A stretch of 40,295 nt of DNA from Clostridia bacterium (GCA_021205365.1 JAJPXP010000069.1:1-40295); one strand, 5' to 3'. Positions 1-8,315 are shown, counted from the stretch's first letter. Numbers and translations are program-made. The notes: generated by a model from the letters alone, not told the origin.

Positions 1-66
1 ACAAAATATAAAAATTTTCTGCTTTTTTCGAAAAATTTTTCTTCTCCACGCAAATGTTGGGAACTA

Positions 67-75
67 TGGTATAAT
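67..75 (+). promoter_or_regulatory. Extended -10 promoter for the ung operon
   Basis: TGG followed by TATAAT (TG at 67-68, TATAAT at 70-75) matches an extended -10 element. No good -35 is visible at 17 bases, which is usual for extended -10 promoters. It would give a leader of about 120 nt before the start at 203. The rest of 1-202 is AT-rich and shows no gene. Confidence 0.5.
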
Positions 76-202
76 AAAAATGTACATAATATAGAGCTGC
101 TCTCTTTTTTGAATCCAGCTTTTACAATCATCCTTGTTGATTTTTCAACATTTATTATGAATACTTTTAGTTCTATATTTCATCAGCATAAAGGACCTGA
201 CT

Positions 203-895
203 ATGGTTAATATTGGAAATGAATGGGACACCCTGCTTGCAGAGGAGTTCGAAAAGGATTACTATCTCCAGCTCCGCACGTTTTTGAAGCAGGAATACCG
301 TTCCCAGCGTATTTTCCCGCCAATGAAGGACATTTTCAATGCCCTGAAATACACATCTTATTCCGACGTCAAAATTGTCATACTCGGTCAGGACCCGTAC
401 CACGGAGAAGGACAGGCACATGGCATGTGCTTTTCCGTTCGCCCGGGCATCCCGCAGCCGCCATCCCTGCAGAATATCTTTAAAGAAATGCATGACGATA
501 TCGGGATTTTCCCGCCGCAGTCGGGCTATCTGGTTCCATGGGCACGCGAGGGTGTCCTGCTGATGAATACGGTTCTCACGGTTCGGGAAGGGCAGCCAAA
601 CTCCCACAAGGGAAAAGGCTGGGAAATTCTGACAGACCGCATCATTTCCCTTCTTGGTGAGCGGGAACAGCCGATGGTCTTCCTGCTCTGGGGTGCGAAT
701 GCCCGGAAAAAACGGGAGCTGATTACCAAGCCACAGCATCTGATTCTGGAATGTGCTCATCCATCCCCGCTGTCTGCACACCGCGGTTTCTTCGGCTGCG
801 GGCATTTCTCCCAGGCCAACCAGTTTTTGTATGACCACGGAATTACACCGGTGGACTGGAACGTCGTGAATACGAAACCGGAGGATGCTGTATGA
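203..895 (+). CDS. ung: Uracil-DNA glycosylase (family 1)
   Basis: Removes uracil from DNA, produced by cytosine deamination or dUTP misincorporation, to start base excision repair in the cytoplasm. At 230 aa it has the usual family-1 length. The water-activating motif GQDPYHG lies near residue 63 and the DNA-intercalating motif HPSPLS near residue 188. The start at 203 (MVNIGNEW) follows a short AGGA. The stop overlaps the start of the next gene in an ATGA, so the two are translationally coupled. A second, unrelated uracil/hypoxanthine glycosylase lies about 4 kb downstream. Identification is secure. Confidence 0.97.
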   Translation: MVNIGNEWDTLLAEEFEKDYYLQLRTFLKQEYRSQRIFPPMKDIFNALKYTSYSDVKIVILGQDPYHGEGQAHGMCFSVRPGIPQPPSLQNIFKEMHDDIGIFPPQSGYLVPWAREGVLLMNTVLTVREGQPNSHKGKGWEILTDRIISLLGEREQPMVFLLWGANARKKRELITKPQHLILECAHPSPLSAHRGFFGCGHFSQANQFLYDHGITPVDWNVVNTKPEDAV

Positions 896-1287
896 TCTCC
901 ATTATCTTCAGGAATCTGGCTGTCATCATTTTCCTGCTCATCCTGCTGCCGCTGCTGTTCCAGTCCCAGCTTGTTCTCCGTTCAGGAAACCAGAAACTGC
1001 TGAAGCTCCGCAAAAAACAGCCGCTGCTCAACCGTCTGACCTTTTCCTATGCACTGCCATATCTGCCAAATGACCGCAACGTATTCCGTTTGATGCGGCT
1101 TGCCTGCGTGATCGGCATACTTTTTCTGCTTATTTTCTCTATTTCCTGCATCTTGTGTGCTGCAGGGATAGTTTCGGAATTGGCGCTGTCCGGCATCGGC
1201 TATAAGCTGTGTACGGCTTCTGCCATTCTTGCGTTATTCGCTGTCGTCATTTACCGGGCTGTCATGGGCAAAAAACGATCTCAATAG
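892..1287 (+). CDS. Small membrane protein of unknown function
   Basis: I do not recognise a family. The 131-aa protein has three likely membrane helices, about residues 4-23, 70-93 and 105-124. A basic, polar stretch (about 30-65) lies between the first two, and the tail ends in KKRSQ. It overlaps the ung stop by 4 bases and ends just before a strong terminator, so it is the second gene of a two-gene operon. That suggests shared expression with ung but says nothing about a repair function. It is real by its coupling, its coding pattern and the terminator after it. Confidence 0.75.
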   Translation: MISIIFRNLAVIIFLLILLPLLFQSQLVLRSGNQKLLKLRKKQPLLNRLTFSYALPYLPNDRNVFRLMRLACVIGILFLLIFSISCILCAAGIVSELALSGIGYKLCTASAILALFAVVIYRAVMGKKRSQ

Positions 1288-1336
1288 AGGCCGCTTCCGC
1301 TGTTTCATCTTTTGTTGTAACTTCGAAGAAAAAAAT

Positions 1337-1373
1337 AAAAGACCTCTCACTTTTACAGGCGAAAGGTCTTTTT
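1337..1373. terminator. Bidirectional Rho-independent terminator
   Basis: A perfect 9-bp stem, AAAAGACCT (1337-1345) with AGGTCTTTT (1364-1372), has A/T tails on both sides. It lies between two convergent genes, the membrane protein ending at 1287 and the DUF1292 gene ending at 1389, and can serve both. Confidence 0.88.
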
Positions 1374-1388
1374 ATGATCTGTTTCCGA

Positions 1389-1670
1389 TTAGTCCTCGAA
1401 ATCCAGCTGGTCCGCAAAGCGTTCCTTAAAGATTTCATAAACAGCGGCCAGGATGTCCTCATCATCAACAGCCACATAGTTCTCCATATCGTCCTCTTCC
1501 TCGACAGCGAGAATGACTGCTTCACAGTCCCCATCCTCTACTGGCAGCAGGACAACATACTCTGCATTTTCATAGGTAATGGAATCGATGAACTCGTACT
1601 CGATTTCTTCGCCATTTTCGTTGACCAGAGTCATAACGCCATCCAGCTCTTCCAAATTTTCCTTATCCAT
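1389..1670 (-). CDS. DUF1292-family acidic protein
   Basis: A very acidic protein of 93 aa starting MDKENLEELDG. It resembles the DUF1292 (YrzB-like) family of small Firmicutes proteins: the segment VMTLVNENGEEIEYEFID is followed by ENAEYVVLLPVED. The family function is unknown. The reading frame is open further upstream (to 1823), but I chose 1670. There a GGAAGGAGAAGGA ribosome site precedes ATG, and a good promoter lies at 1719-1747, so transcription would begin inside the longer frame. It is a single-gene unit that shares the terminator at 1337-1373. Confidence 0.85.
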   Translation of the reverse strand: MDKENLEELDGVMTLVNENGEEIEYEFIDSITYENAEYVVLLPVEDGDCEAVILAVEEEDDMENYVAVDDEDILAAVYEIFKERFADQLDFED

Positions 1671-1718
1671 ACAATCCTTCTCCTTCCCATCATAGTGGTT
1701 TCTATCGTCTTCTTTTTT

Positions 1719-1747
1719 ATTATACCTATCCTTCCTGCGATGTGCAA
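1719..1747 (-). promoter_or_regulatory. Sigma-A promoter of the DUF1292 gene
   Basis: On the minus strand, TTGCAC (1742-1747), a 17-base spacer and TATAAT (1719-1724) form a near-consensus promoter. Transcription would start near 1712, which settles the start codon at 1670. Confidence 0.75.
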
Positions 1748-1893
1748 GAGCAAATGTATGCAACAACCCAATCCAGCTGAATATTTTAAACCATTTGTAA
1801 ACTTTTGTCTTTCCTGCGTTCATTCCGTCGAGATTATGATATCATATTATTATACATTTCAAAGCAATAACGCTGAGAAAGGGGGATATCGAT

Positions 1894-2838
1894 TTGGATA
1901 TCCGCTGTACACAGAGTATCTATCCCAGCGCTGCAGGTGGCGCGTCAATTTCATATTATATTTTGCGTCCGGTCGGCGTAGAGCTGCGTGGTATCGTCCA
2001 GATTTCCCACGGCATGTGCGAATACTTCACACGCTATACTGCCTTCGCAAAATATCTTTGTTCCTTAGGCTTTATCGTCTGTGGAAATGACCATCTCGGG
2101 CACGGCTCTTCCGTCCCGCCCTCCGGTTCTCTTGGTTTCTTCGGACATCATAACGGCTGGAGTGTTCTGGTAGATGATCTGGCAGCGTTGACCGACAGGA
2201 TGAAACGCCAGTGGCCTGATCTTCCCTATTTCCTGCTGGGCCATTCTATGGGTTCTTTGGTTGCACGGCTATATATGATACGCTACGGTGATAAAATCGA
2301 TGGCTGTATCCTCAGCGGTTCTCCTGCCCCCAGAGCAATTGCAGGGGTAGGAATCCAGCTTGCCAATTCTGTTATCCGTTCCCATGGCCCAATGTACCGC
2401 AGCTGTATGCTGAACCATTTTGTCTTTGGGAAATTTACGGCACGGATTGACAACTGTGAGACGCCATTCGACTGGCTCACGCGTGACCGTTCCGTGGTTT
2501 CCCTATACCAATCCGACGCCAAATGTAATTTCATTTTCACAGCCTCCGGCTTCCGTGACCTGTTTTTCCTGGAACAGAAATGCAACCGCATGAATATCAT
2601 CCGGAAAACACCCAACAATCTTCCGATCCTGTTCCTGTCCGGTGATGCTGATCCAGCAGGTAATTATGGCTCCGGTGTAAAAAAGCTGGCCGCTGCTTAC
2701 CGTGCTGCCGGCTGCCGTGATGTGGATGTTATCTTTTATAAAGGAAGCCGCCATGAAGTCCTGAACGAACTGAACAAAGCGGATGTTTACGGCGATATCA
2801 GCCGTTGGCTGGAAACCCAGCTGGAGCCCAAGGGATAA
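1894..2838 (+). CDS. Alpha/beta hydrolase, monoacylglycerol lipase / lysophospholipase type
   Basis: A 314-aa serine hydrolase of the COG2267 (Hydrolase_4) family, expected to cleave ester bonds in lysophospholipids or monoacylglycerols. The nucleophile elbow GHSMGS lies near residue 116, the acid near residue 250 (FLSGDADPAG) and the histidine near residue 287 (GSRHEVLNE). An HGMCEY oxyanion motif appears near residue 49, typical of this group. No signal peptide is seen, so it is probably cytoplasmic. The start is TTG at 1894, preceded by GAAAGGGGGA. It stands alone and ends at a bidirectional terminator. The exact substrate is not readable from the sequence. Confidence 0.87.
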   Translation: MDIRCTQSIYPSAAGGASISYYILRPVGVELRGIVQISHGMCEYFTRYTAFAKYLCSLGFIVCGNDHLGHGSSVPPSGSLGFFGHHNGWSVLVDDLAALTDRMKRQWPDLPYFLLGHSMGSLVARLYMIRYGDKIDGCILSGSPAPRAIAGVGIQLANSVIRSHGPMYRSCMLNHFVFGKFTARIDNCETPFDWLTRDRSVVSLYQSDAKCNFIFTASGFRDLFFLEQKCNRMNIIRKTPNNLPILFLSGDADPAGNYGSGVKKLAAAYRAAGCRDVDVIFYKGSRHEVLNELNKADVYGDISRWLETQLEPKG

Positions 2839-2865
2839 AAAACTCCGTGATAAAAACAACTCCCA

Positions 2866-2917
2866 AAATAAAGAATGACCGTCTGCACCGAATGTGCCGA
2901 GACGGTCATTTTATTTT
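2866..2917. terminator. Bidirectional Rho-independent terminator
   Basis: An 11-bp perfect stem, AATGACCGTCT (2874-2884) with AGACGGTCATT (2900-2910), is flanked by A-rich and T-rich arms that extend the pairing. It lies between the convergent hydrolase (stop 2838) and the minus-strand gene ending at 2937. Confidence 0.88.
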
Positions 2918-2936
2918 GCCGTAATGAATGGGATTA

Positions 2937-3194
2937 TTAACCCTTTAAACCACGGGACTGGCGGTCCATATCCTCTACGACGATGTCAAAAATCTCGCCG
3001 AGGGATGCACAGTACTCCAGTACCTTCCACGGCTCGTTGGTATGGTAATGAATCTTAATCAGCTCTTCATCGCCGACGGCCAGCAGGCAGTCACCTTGAA
3101 AGTTCTCCATAAAGTAATCATTGATGGCATCCTCATCCAGATTGGTGCCTTCAATCAAAAGCTGTGTATCATAACGGTATTCTGTCTCTTCCAT
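2937..3194 (-). CDS. Stand-alone domain resembling the C-terminal part of FakA/YloV
   Basis: An 85-aa protein resembling one repeat of the region after the DAK2 kinase domain in fatty-acid kinase FakA (YloV). The shared pattern runs from YRYDTQLLIEG through GDCLLAVGDEELIKIHYHTN to EPWKVLEYCASLGEI and a closing VEDM. In full-length proteins this segment follows an N-terminal kinase of about 200 aa, which is absent here. It has a good ribosome site (GAAGGAGAAAACAAT then ATG) and no frame damage, so it looks like an intact small gene, not a broken one. It is the last gene of a minus-strand run that includes the acyltransferase plsC. A role as partner or regulator in fatty-acid or glycerolipid handling is an inference only. 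Confidence 0.7.
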   Translation of the reverse strand: MEETEYRYDTQLLIEGTNLDEDAINDYFMENFQGDCLLAVGDEELIKIHYHTNEPWKVLEYCASLGEIFDIVVEDMDRQSRGLKG

Positions 3195-3207
3195 ATTGTT
3201 TTCTCCT

Positions 3208-4071
3208 TCAAAATAAAGTCAGTTGTTCATATTTTTCCGGAAAAGCACGCAGATATTGAAAGCATGCATCCACATCATGCACAATACCATTTCTCCGGCA
3301 TATTTCCTTAAAATACTCCATCAATTGTGCATTCCGTTCACTTGGCAGCTGATAGGAATACCCATATTTTCGCTGATAGCGCTCTTTCATCCCCGGGAAA
3401 TGCCGATCCAATGCGGCATAAAAATGCTCTCTACTTCCTTCCCGCAGCGTTACCCCCATATCAAAACAGATGATGCCATATACCTTTGCCTGAATGCAAT
3501 ACTCCAGAATCCCTTCTAGATTCTCTTTCGTATCATTGATATAGGGCAGGATCGGTGACAGCCAGACAACCGTCGGGATGCCGGCCTCATGAAACATCTG
3601 CAAAGCCTGTACCCGCTCCTTTGTGGAAGATACATTGGGTTCTATCATCCTGCACAAATCCTCGTTCCAGGTTGTCAGCGTCATCTGCACCACACATTTT
3701 GCCCGTTCATGGATGCCGTTCAACAAATCAATATCCCGTAAAATACGGTTCGATTTCGTCTGAATCGCCAATCCAAATCCATACTGATGGATGATTTCCA
3801 GACATTTTCTGGTCAGCTGCAATTGCTGTTCACAATGCATATACGGGTCGCACATGGCGCCTGTACCAATCATACAGCGTTTCCGCTTGGACCGCAACGC
3901 CTTTTCCAGCAGCTCCGGTGCATTGCGCTTCACTTCAATATCTTCAAAGGCATGTGTGAAGCCATAGCAGGCACTTCTGCTGTCACAGTAGATGCAGCCG
4001 TGGGTGCAGCCCCGATACAGGTTCATGCCATTGTGCGCTGAAAGGATTCCCTTCGCATCAACAAAATGCAA
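3208..4071 (-). CDS. Radical SAM protein, SPL (spore photoproduct lyase)-like family
   Basis: A 287-aa radical SAM protein of the COG1533 (SplB-related) type. The cluster motif is CTHGCIYC (CxxxCxxC) near residues 22-29, set in NLYRGCTHGCIYCDSRS as is usual for this family. Later signatures include MTLTTWNEDL and a VVWLSPILPYIND stretch. It lacks the extra length of true spore photoproduct lyase, and these proteins have no assigned substrate. The start is TTG at 4071 with GGAGG eight bases upstream. It sits 20 nt after plsC and 13 nt before the FakA-C-like gene, in the same run. Confidence 0.85.
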   Translation of the reverse strand: MHFVDAKGILSAHNGMNLYRGCTHGCIYCDSRSACYGFTHAFEDIEVKRNAPELLEKALRSKRKRCMIGTGAMCDPYMHCEQQLQLTRKCLEIIHQYGFGLAIQTKSNRILRDIDLLNGIHERAKCVVQMTLTTWNEDLCRMIEPNVSSTKERVQALQMFHEAGIPTVVWLSPILPYINDTKENLEGILEYCIQAKVYGIICFDMGVTLREGSREHFYAALDRHFPGMKERYQRKYGYSYQLPSERNAQLMEYFKEICRRNGIVHDVDACFQYLRAFPEKYEQLTLF

Positions 4072-4091
4072 TTCTGCTTCCTCCGTATCGT

Positions 4092-4817
4092 TTAGCCCTG
4101 ATATTTTTCATCCATGACAGACAAAATCTGCTGGCGGACACGTTCCGGCAATTCACGAACTTCCTGACGGCTCATACCCGCGGTTGGAATCGGTTCATGA
4201 ATGGTCACACGCACCTTGCCGGAATGGATACGGCTGCGCTCTTCAAACAGGTGATAGGTCCCTTCAATCGATACCGGCACCACCGGTACCTTTGCATTCG
4301 TGGCAGCACGAAAGGCGCCGCCCTTAAACTCCTTGACCGGACCGCCCTTGCTTCGGGTTCCTTCCGGGAAAATTGTCATGGAAAAACCACTTTTCACCAG
4401 CTTAGAGCTGTCCATCAATGCGCGCATGGCTGCTTTTTCATCCGAACGGTTGACATAAACACACTGCAGCAAATCCATCCAGCCGCGCAGCCCCGGAATT
4501 TTGGCAAGGGAATCCTTCGCCATCAGAGAACGGGGCCTGCCAGTGCGGGTGAGTACAATCGGAATGTCAAAATAGCTCTGATGATTCGCTACAAAAACCG
4601 CTGTTTCTTCCGGTATATTTTCCTCACCGATGACCTCTATCTTTGCTCCGGCTACCCACAACAAACGGTCAGCCCAGTGATATGCCTTGCGTTCAATCAG
4701 CGGCGTCACTTTTTCCCTGTTTCCTTTTTTGATCTGGTGCCTGCAGTACAGCAGCGCAGGCGCAACGCCGATCATGTAGATCACCAGATAAGCTGCCCAG
4801 ATAATGGTGTGAATCAT
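4092..4817 (-). CDS. plsC: 1-acyl-sn-glycerol-3-phosphate acyltransferase
   Basis: Acylates lysophosphatidic acid at the sn-2 position to give phosphatidic acid at the inner face of the membrane. The 241-aa protein starts MIHTIIW and has an N-terminal hydrophobic segment (about 2-25). The catalytic NHQSYFD (HX4D) motif comes next, then the FPEGTRS substrate-binding motif and a VPVVPVSIEG block. The frame extends upstream to 4946, but I chose ATG 4817. AGGGAG precedes it, and the longer form would overlap most of the neighbouring glycosylase tail. It lies 17 nt after the glycosylase gene in the ClC-led run. Confidence 0.93.
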   Translation of the reverse strand: MIHTIIWAAYLVIYMIGVAPALLYCRHQIKKGNREKVTPLIERKAYHWADRLLWVAGAKIEVIGEENIPEETAVFVANHQSYFDIPIVLTRTGRPRSLMAKDSLAKIPGLRGWMDLLQCVYVNRSDEKAAMRALMDSSKLVKSGFSMTIFPEGTRSKGGPVKEFKGGAFRAATNAKVPVVPVSIEGTYHLFEERSRIHSGKVRVTIHEPIPTAGMSRQEVRELPERVRQQILSVMDEKYQG

Positions 4818-4834
4818 ACAAATAACTCCCTCTT

Positions 4835-5329
4835 TTACGTTTCCAATGCCTGCCGGATGACTGCATATCGTTCGAGCAGCATGTCCAGCTTCATCGCACA
4901 GTTTGCCGGTGAAGTAGACGGCAATACCTGTGCCGGTACGCCGCACGCTGGCAGGCAGTATTTTTTATATAATGCTCCCGCTTTTTGCCCGGTACAGAAA
5001 ATGGCCTGTACCGGCGCTTTATACAAAATGGTGTTCATATCGTTGGGGACCGGATTGCGGATGGAAGCATCTGAAGCCCCTTCGATTTCACAGCTGTCCA
5101 GCACATCCCACAGGGCAATATGCTGCCGTGTCAGAAACGCCTGCTGTGCTTTGACATCTCCGACAATCGGCTGTTCTCCAAACAGCATCGGCAGCACCCG
5201 CCAGAAACGGTTCTGTGGATGCGCATAATAAAATCCAGCTTCCCGTGATTTCGGTGACGGCATGGTTCCCAAGATGAGTACACGGGACTGCTCATCAAAC
5301 CATGGCCCAAATGTATGTGTTACCAGCAT
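4835..5329 (-). CDS. DNA-deoxyinosine (hypoxanthine-DNA) glycosylase, UDG superfamily family 6
   Basis: Excises hypoxanthine (deaminated adenine) and possibly other deaminated bases from DNA. At 164 aa it matches family 6. The first motif is ILGTMPSPKSREAGFYYAHP followed by QNRFWRVL, where other UDG families have the GQDPYH-type site. The second motif is LPSTSPANC near the C-terminus. I chose ATG at 5329, directly after the ClC stop (TGA, C, ATG). A TTG 15 bases upstream would also be in frame. It is the second gene of the minus run starting with ClC. Confidence 0.9.
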   Translation of the reverse strand: MLVTHTFGPWFDEQSRVLILGTMPSPKSREAGFYYAHPQNRFWRVLPMLFGEQPIVGDVKAQQAFLTRQHIALWDVLDSCEIEGASDASIRNPVPNDMNTILYKAPVQAIFCTGQKAGALYKKYCLPACGVPAQVLPSTSPANCAMKLDMLLERYAVIRQALET

Positions 5330-5330
5330 G

Positions 5331-6914
5331 TCATTCCGCCTCAAAGGATACTTTATGTTTCAATACAGACTCCATAGCCGCAAGGTCGCGTTCACTGACC
5401 ATGGTAGCCAGGGTATCACCCGCCTTGAGCTTCAGCTGCCCTCTCGGCATCAGTTCCTCTGCACCGCGGGTAACAGAAACCACCAGTGTGTCCTCCGGAA
5501 GCCCCAATTCGCTGATCGTGCAGCCATCCGCCTCACTGCCTTCTTCAATCATTGAGGTAATAATAGATTTTTTCTTTGGTTCACCCTTTGCAATCGTGAC
5601 ATTGCGTCCGGCAAGCAGACGTTCCGTCAGGCTCTCGTATACCGGTTTGCTGCGCAGAAGCTCTGCAACAAGATAAGCTACCAGCGATGCGGTCGCCAGC
5701 GACATCAAATGGGAAAAGCTTCCGGTCATTTCAGAAATCAGTACGATACCTGTAACCGGCGCACGGACAATCGCAGAAAACAGTGCAGCCATCGCAATGA
5801 TAATCAGATTAGAGACAAAGCTGCGGTCGAACCCGAACAAATCGACAACGGCTGTTCCGTAAGCGCCGCCGATATACGCACCCAGCACCAGCAGCGGGAA
5901 GAAAATGCCACCCGGTGCACCGGAGCCAAAGCTGATCATAGAATAAAGGAATTTACCTGCCAATAGAATTAAGATTGCACCAAGTGCAGGATTTCCATTC
6001 TCGTTATACAGTGCCGCAATCATGTTATGCCCGCCGCCAAGCACCTCCGGCATGACAAATCCAAGCACACCGGCACACAGAAACGGAATCATAATGCGCA
6101 CAGCCTGGGGCAAAAACCCAATCTTTTTATAAGCTGTCTGCGACATCAGCAGCACCTTATTATAGAATACACCCAGCACACCGCAGATCAGTCCAAGTAC
6201 GACAATGTAAACATAGCCGCCCAGCGGAATCATATTACTGATTGTAAAAGAAAATACAGGCTGCATGCCAAAGATACCGCTGGAAATGTAGTTTGCCACC
6301 AAAGAAGCTGCCATACAGGATAGCAGCACCATTGCGGAAAAGTTCTTATGCACTTCTTCCAATGCAAACATAACGCCAGCCAGCGGTGCATTGAAGGCTG
6401 CCGACAAGCCTGCGGATGCGCCGCAGGTAATTAGAAAATGCTCTTCCAGCCGAAATCGTCTCAGCCGTTTGGAAACCCCCTTGCCAGCCATAGCGCCGAG
6501 CTGGATCGAAGGCCCTTCCCGGCCCAGGGATAAACCGCCAACAATACATAGGAATCCGCCGATGACCTTGCCGGCAATCACACGATACCAGTTTGGCCGG
6601 AGATATCCGGCAATTTCAGCCTCAACCTGCGGAATACCGGAACCGGAAATCATCGGTTCCCATTTCAGCAGCAATGTTACCAGCAGGGAAAGTGCAATCA
6701 ATACGGCAAACCAGCCTGCCACGCGCAGCGGGCTGCCAGAGCAAAAGGCCAATGCTGCATTGCGGATATCATCTGCCTTTGCGAGCACATAACGATACAA
6801 TACGGACACCAACCCGGCAAAGACGCCAACCAGCAGCCCTTCTATCACAAGCTGTGTGCGAAGGGAGCGGTACCGGCTGACCATGTGCGGTGCATCCATC
6901 TCCGTTCTTTTCAT
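5331..6914 (-). CDS. ClC-type chloride/proton antiporter with C-terminal TrkA-C domain
   Basis: A 527-aa polytopic membrane protein. The three ClC selectivity-filter motifs are present: GSGIPQVEAE (about residue 94), GREGPSIQLG (about 126, carrying the gating glutamate expected of exchangers) and GGIFFPLLVLGAYIGG (about 335). After the last membrane helix, residues of about 440-527 form an RCK_C/TrkA-C ligand-binding domain (GCTISELGLPEDTLVVSVTR and on), a common fusion in Firmicutes. It may exchange chloride or fluoride for protons; the fluoride-specific CLC-F group normally has a different filter, so chloride is favoured. It leads a five-gene minus-strand run. Confidence 0.93.
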   Translation of the reverse strand: MKRTEMDAPHMVSRYRSLRTQLVIEGLLVGVFAGLVSVLYRYVLAKADDIRNAALAFCSGSPLRVAGWFAVLIALSLLVTLLLKWEPMISGSGIPQVEAEIAGYLRPNWYRVIAGKVIGGFLCIVGGLSLGREGPSIQLGAMAGKGVSKRLRRFRLEEHFLITCGASAGLSAAFNAPLAGVMFALEEVHKNFSAMVLLSCMAASLVANYISSGIFGMQPVFSFTISNMIPLGGYVYIVVLGLICGVLGVFYNKVLLMSQTAYKKIGFLPQAVRIMIPFLCAGVLGFVMPEVLGGGHNMIAALYNENGNPALGAILILLAGKFLYSMISFGSGAPGGIFFPLLVLGAYIGGAYGTAVVDLFGFDRSFVSNLIIIAMAALFSAIVRAPVTGIVLISEMTGSFSHLMSLATASLVAYLVAELLRSKPVYESLTERLLAGRNVTIAKGEPKKKSIITSMIEEGSEADGCTISELGLPEDTLVVSVTRGAEELMPRGQLKLKAGDTLATMVSERDLAAMESVLKHKVSFEAE

Positions 6915-7043
6915 CTTGTTATCTCACTTTCAGATTCCGGAACAGCTAAAATTTTTAAAAAATTTCACCATACCGTTTTTTCTCTGCATTTTATTGTAAC
7001 GCTTCGTTCATAATTTGTATACAGAATTGTTTCACGAACTTTC

Positions 7044-7072
7044 TGTACATTTTGAACAAAATGAGGTATAAT
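7044..7072 (+). promoter_or_regulatory. Promoter of the Bax-inhibitor-1 gene
   Basis: TGTACA (7044-7049), a 17-base spacer and a perfect TATAAT (7067-7072). The leader to the start at 7198 is about 118 nt and contains only a short ATCAG/CTGAT stem. The divergent ClC gene starts at 6914, so the stretch 6915-7197 holds both promoters; no clear one for ClC was found. Confidence 0.6.
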
Positions 7073-7197
7073 ACATAAAAATCAGGGGAACTCTGATGGA
7101 ATCGGCTTGCGCACACTGCTGATAACACCAGTGCCGGGGTATGGGCACAATCTGCAGGATGCCGATGATGGGATCTCCGGGAAAGAGAGGCTTTTTT

Positions 7198-7896
7198 ATG
7201 AATCAGGGATATGATTATGAATCCTTCGGGGTCAGCCGTGAATCTCTTGCTGTCTATACAGCAAAAACCTTCGGCTGGATGTTCCTCGGCCTGTTTGTGA
7301 CCTTTGCCGCTTCTGTGGCAATGTATTTCACCGGTGCTTATTACTATGTGCTGCTCAGCTTCAACGGTATCCTGCCGATTGCGCTATGCATCGGTGAGCT
7401 TGCTGTTGTCATCTATCTGTCCGCACAAATCCATAAACTCAGCATCGGGGCTGCACGGGGATTTTTCTTCCTGTATGCACTGCTGAATGCTGTAACTTTC
7501 AGTTCGATTTTTGTTCTGTACGATGTATCTTCTCTGGTCTTCGTATTTGGTATGACTTCTGTTTACTTTGGTGTCATGGCTCTTTACGGCTTTATGACCA
7601 AGTCGGATCTTTCCCGTATCCGTCCGGTTCTGCTGTTCGGCCTGGTGGCTTTGATTGTTCTGGCTCTCCTGTCCCTGTTCATTCCGGGTCTGGATACCGG
7701 CATCTGCCTGATCGGTGTTGTGATCTTCGTTGCATTCACAGCATATGATACCCAGAAAATCCGTCACAACTATGCAACTTTCCAGGGCAATGCAGAGCTG
7801 CTGCAGAAGGCTTCTATTATCTCCGCACTGCAGCTGTATCTTGATTTTATCAACCTGTTCCTGTATCTGCTCCGTCTGTTCAGCAAGAGAAACTAA
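7198..7896 (+). CDS. Bax inhibitor-1 / YccA family membrane protein
   Basis: A 232-aa protein with seven predicted membrane segments, of the UPF0005/TMBIM family (YbhL, YetJ-like). In bacteria these are proposed pH-sensitive calcium leak channels or stress-related membrane proteins. The family C-terminal signature is present: DTQKIRHNYAT followed by a helix with DFINLFLYLLRLF. An upstream in-frame ATG exists at 7141. I chose 7198 (MNQGYDYESFGVS) because AGAGG precedes it and the N-terminus then matches the cytoplasmic start of the family. It is a single gene between its own promoter and terminator. Confidence 0.9.
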   Translation: MNQGYDYESFGVSRESLAVYTAKTFGWMFLGLFVTFAASVAMYFTGAYYYVLLSFNGILPIALCIGELAVVIYLSAQIHKLSIGAARGFFFLYALLNAVTFSSIFVLYDVSSLVFVFGMTSVYFGVMALYGFMTKSDLSRIRPVLLFGLVALIVLALLSLFIPGLDTGICLIGVVIFVAFTAYDTQKIRHNYATFQGNAELLQKASIISALQLYLDFINLFLYLLRLFSKRN

Positions 7897-7918
7897 TGCT
7901 GCATGAATGAACAAATCA

Positions 7919-7950
7919 CGCCCGGTCTGTCAAGCAGATCGGGCTTTTTA
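7919..7950 (+). terminator. Rho-independent terminator
   Basis: GCCCGGTCTG and CAGATCGGGC pair over 10 bp with one G-T pair and a short loop, followed by TTTTTATT. It lies about 25 nt after the Bax-inhibitor-1 stop. Confidence 0.88.
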
Positions 7951-7979
7951 TTGCATCAAAACGTATTCTATGCTACACT
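7951..7979 (+). promoter_or_regulatory. Promoter of the Dabb-pyrK-pyrD operon
   Basis: TTGCAT (7951-7956), a 17-base spacer and TACACT (7974-7979), directly after the preceding terminator. The leader is short, with no room for a PyrR-type attenuator. Confidence 0.55.
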
Positions 7980-8010
7980 GAGAATACCCTTAGAAAGGAT
8001 GAAATGATTT

Positions 8011-8295
8011 ATGATTACCCATATTGTCATGTGGAAATTCAGGGACGGCACCCAGGCGCAGGCAAAGCAGTTTCTCGATGGACTGCAGGCCCTCGATGGT
8101 GTGATCCCGCAGATCCGTTATATGGAAACCCGTCTCAGCTGCAACGAAGCCAATACCTTCAACGCCCTGCTGATCGTCAAGTTTGATTCCATGGAGGATC
8201 TGGAAGCCTACAAGCATGATCCCCGCCACCTTGCTGCCGGAAAGCTCCACAAAGAGCTTCGGGAGGACCGTGCAGCAATGGATTACGAAGAATAA
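8011..8295 (+). CDS. Dabb-family (stress-response A/B barrel) protein
   Basis: A 94-aa ferredoxin-like A/B-barrel protein. It opens with the family signature ITHIVMWKF and later has LIVKFDSMEDLEAYKHDPRH, both typical of the Dabb domain. Family members are dimers; most bacterial ones have no known reaction. AGAAAGGA precedes the start at a normal distance. It is the first gene of a run with pyrK and pyrD, but small proteins of this family occur in many contexts, so a pyrimidine role is not implied. Confidence 0.88.
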   Translation: MITHIVMWKFRDGTQAQAKQFLDGLQALDGVIPQIRYMETRLSCNEANTFNALLIVKFDSMEDLEAYKHDPRHLAAGKLHKELREDRAAMDYEE

Positions 8296-8315
8296 CTATA
8301 AGGAGGGAATTTTTC

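Noticed and set aside
173-838. Long minus-strand open frame opposite ung
   Set aside because: Shadow of the conserved ung frame; no ribosome site and no family resemblance.
1209-2090. 293-codon plus-strand open frame
   Set aside because: Crosses a strong terminator and overlaps three better-supported genes; composition is not protein-like.
4197-5228. 343-codon plus-strand open frame
   Set aside because: Lies opposite plsC and the hypoxanthine glycosylase, both with clear catalytic motifs.
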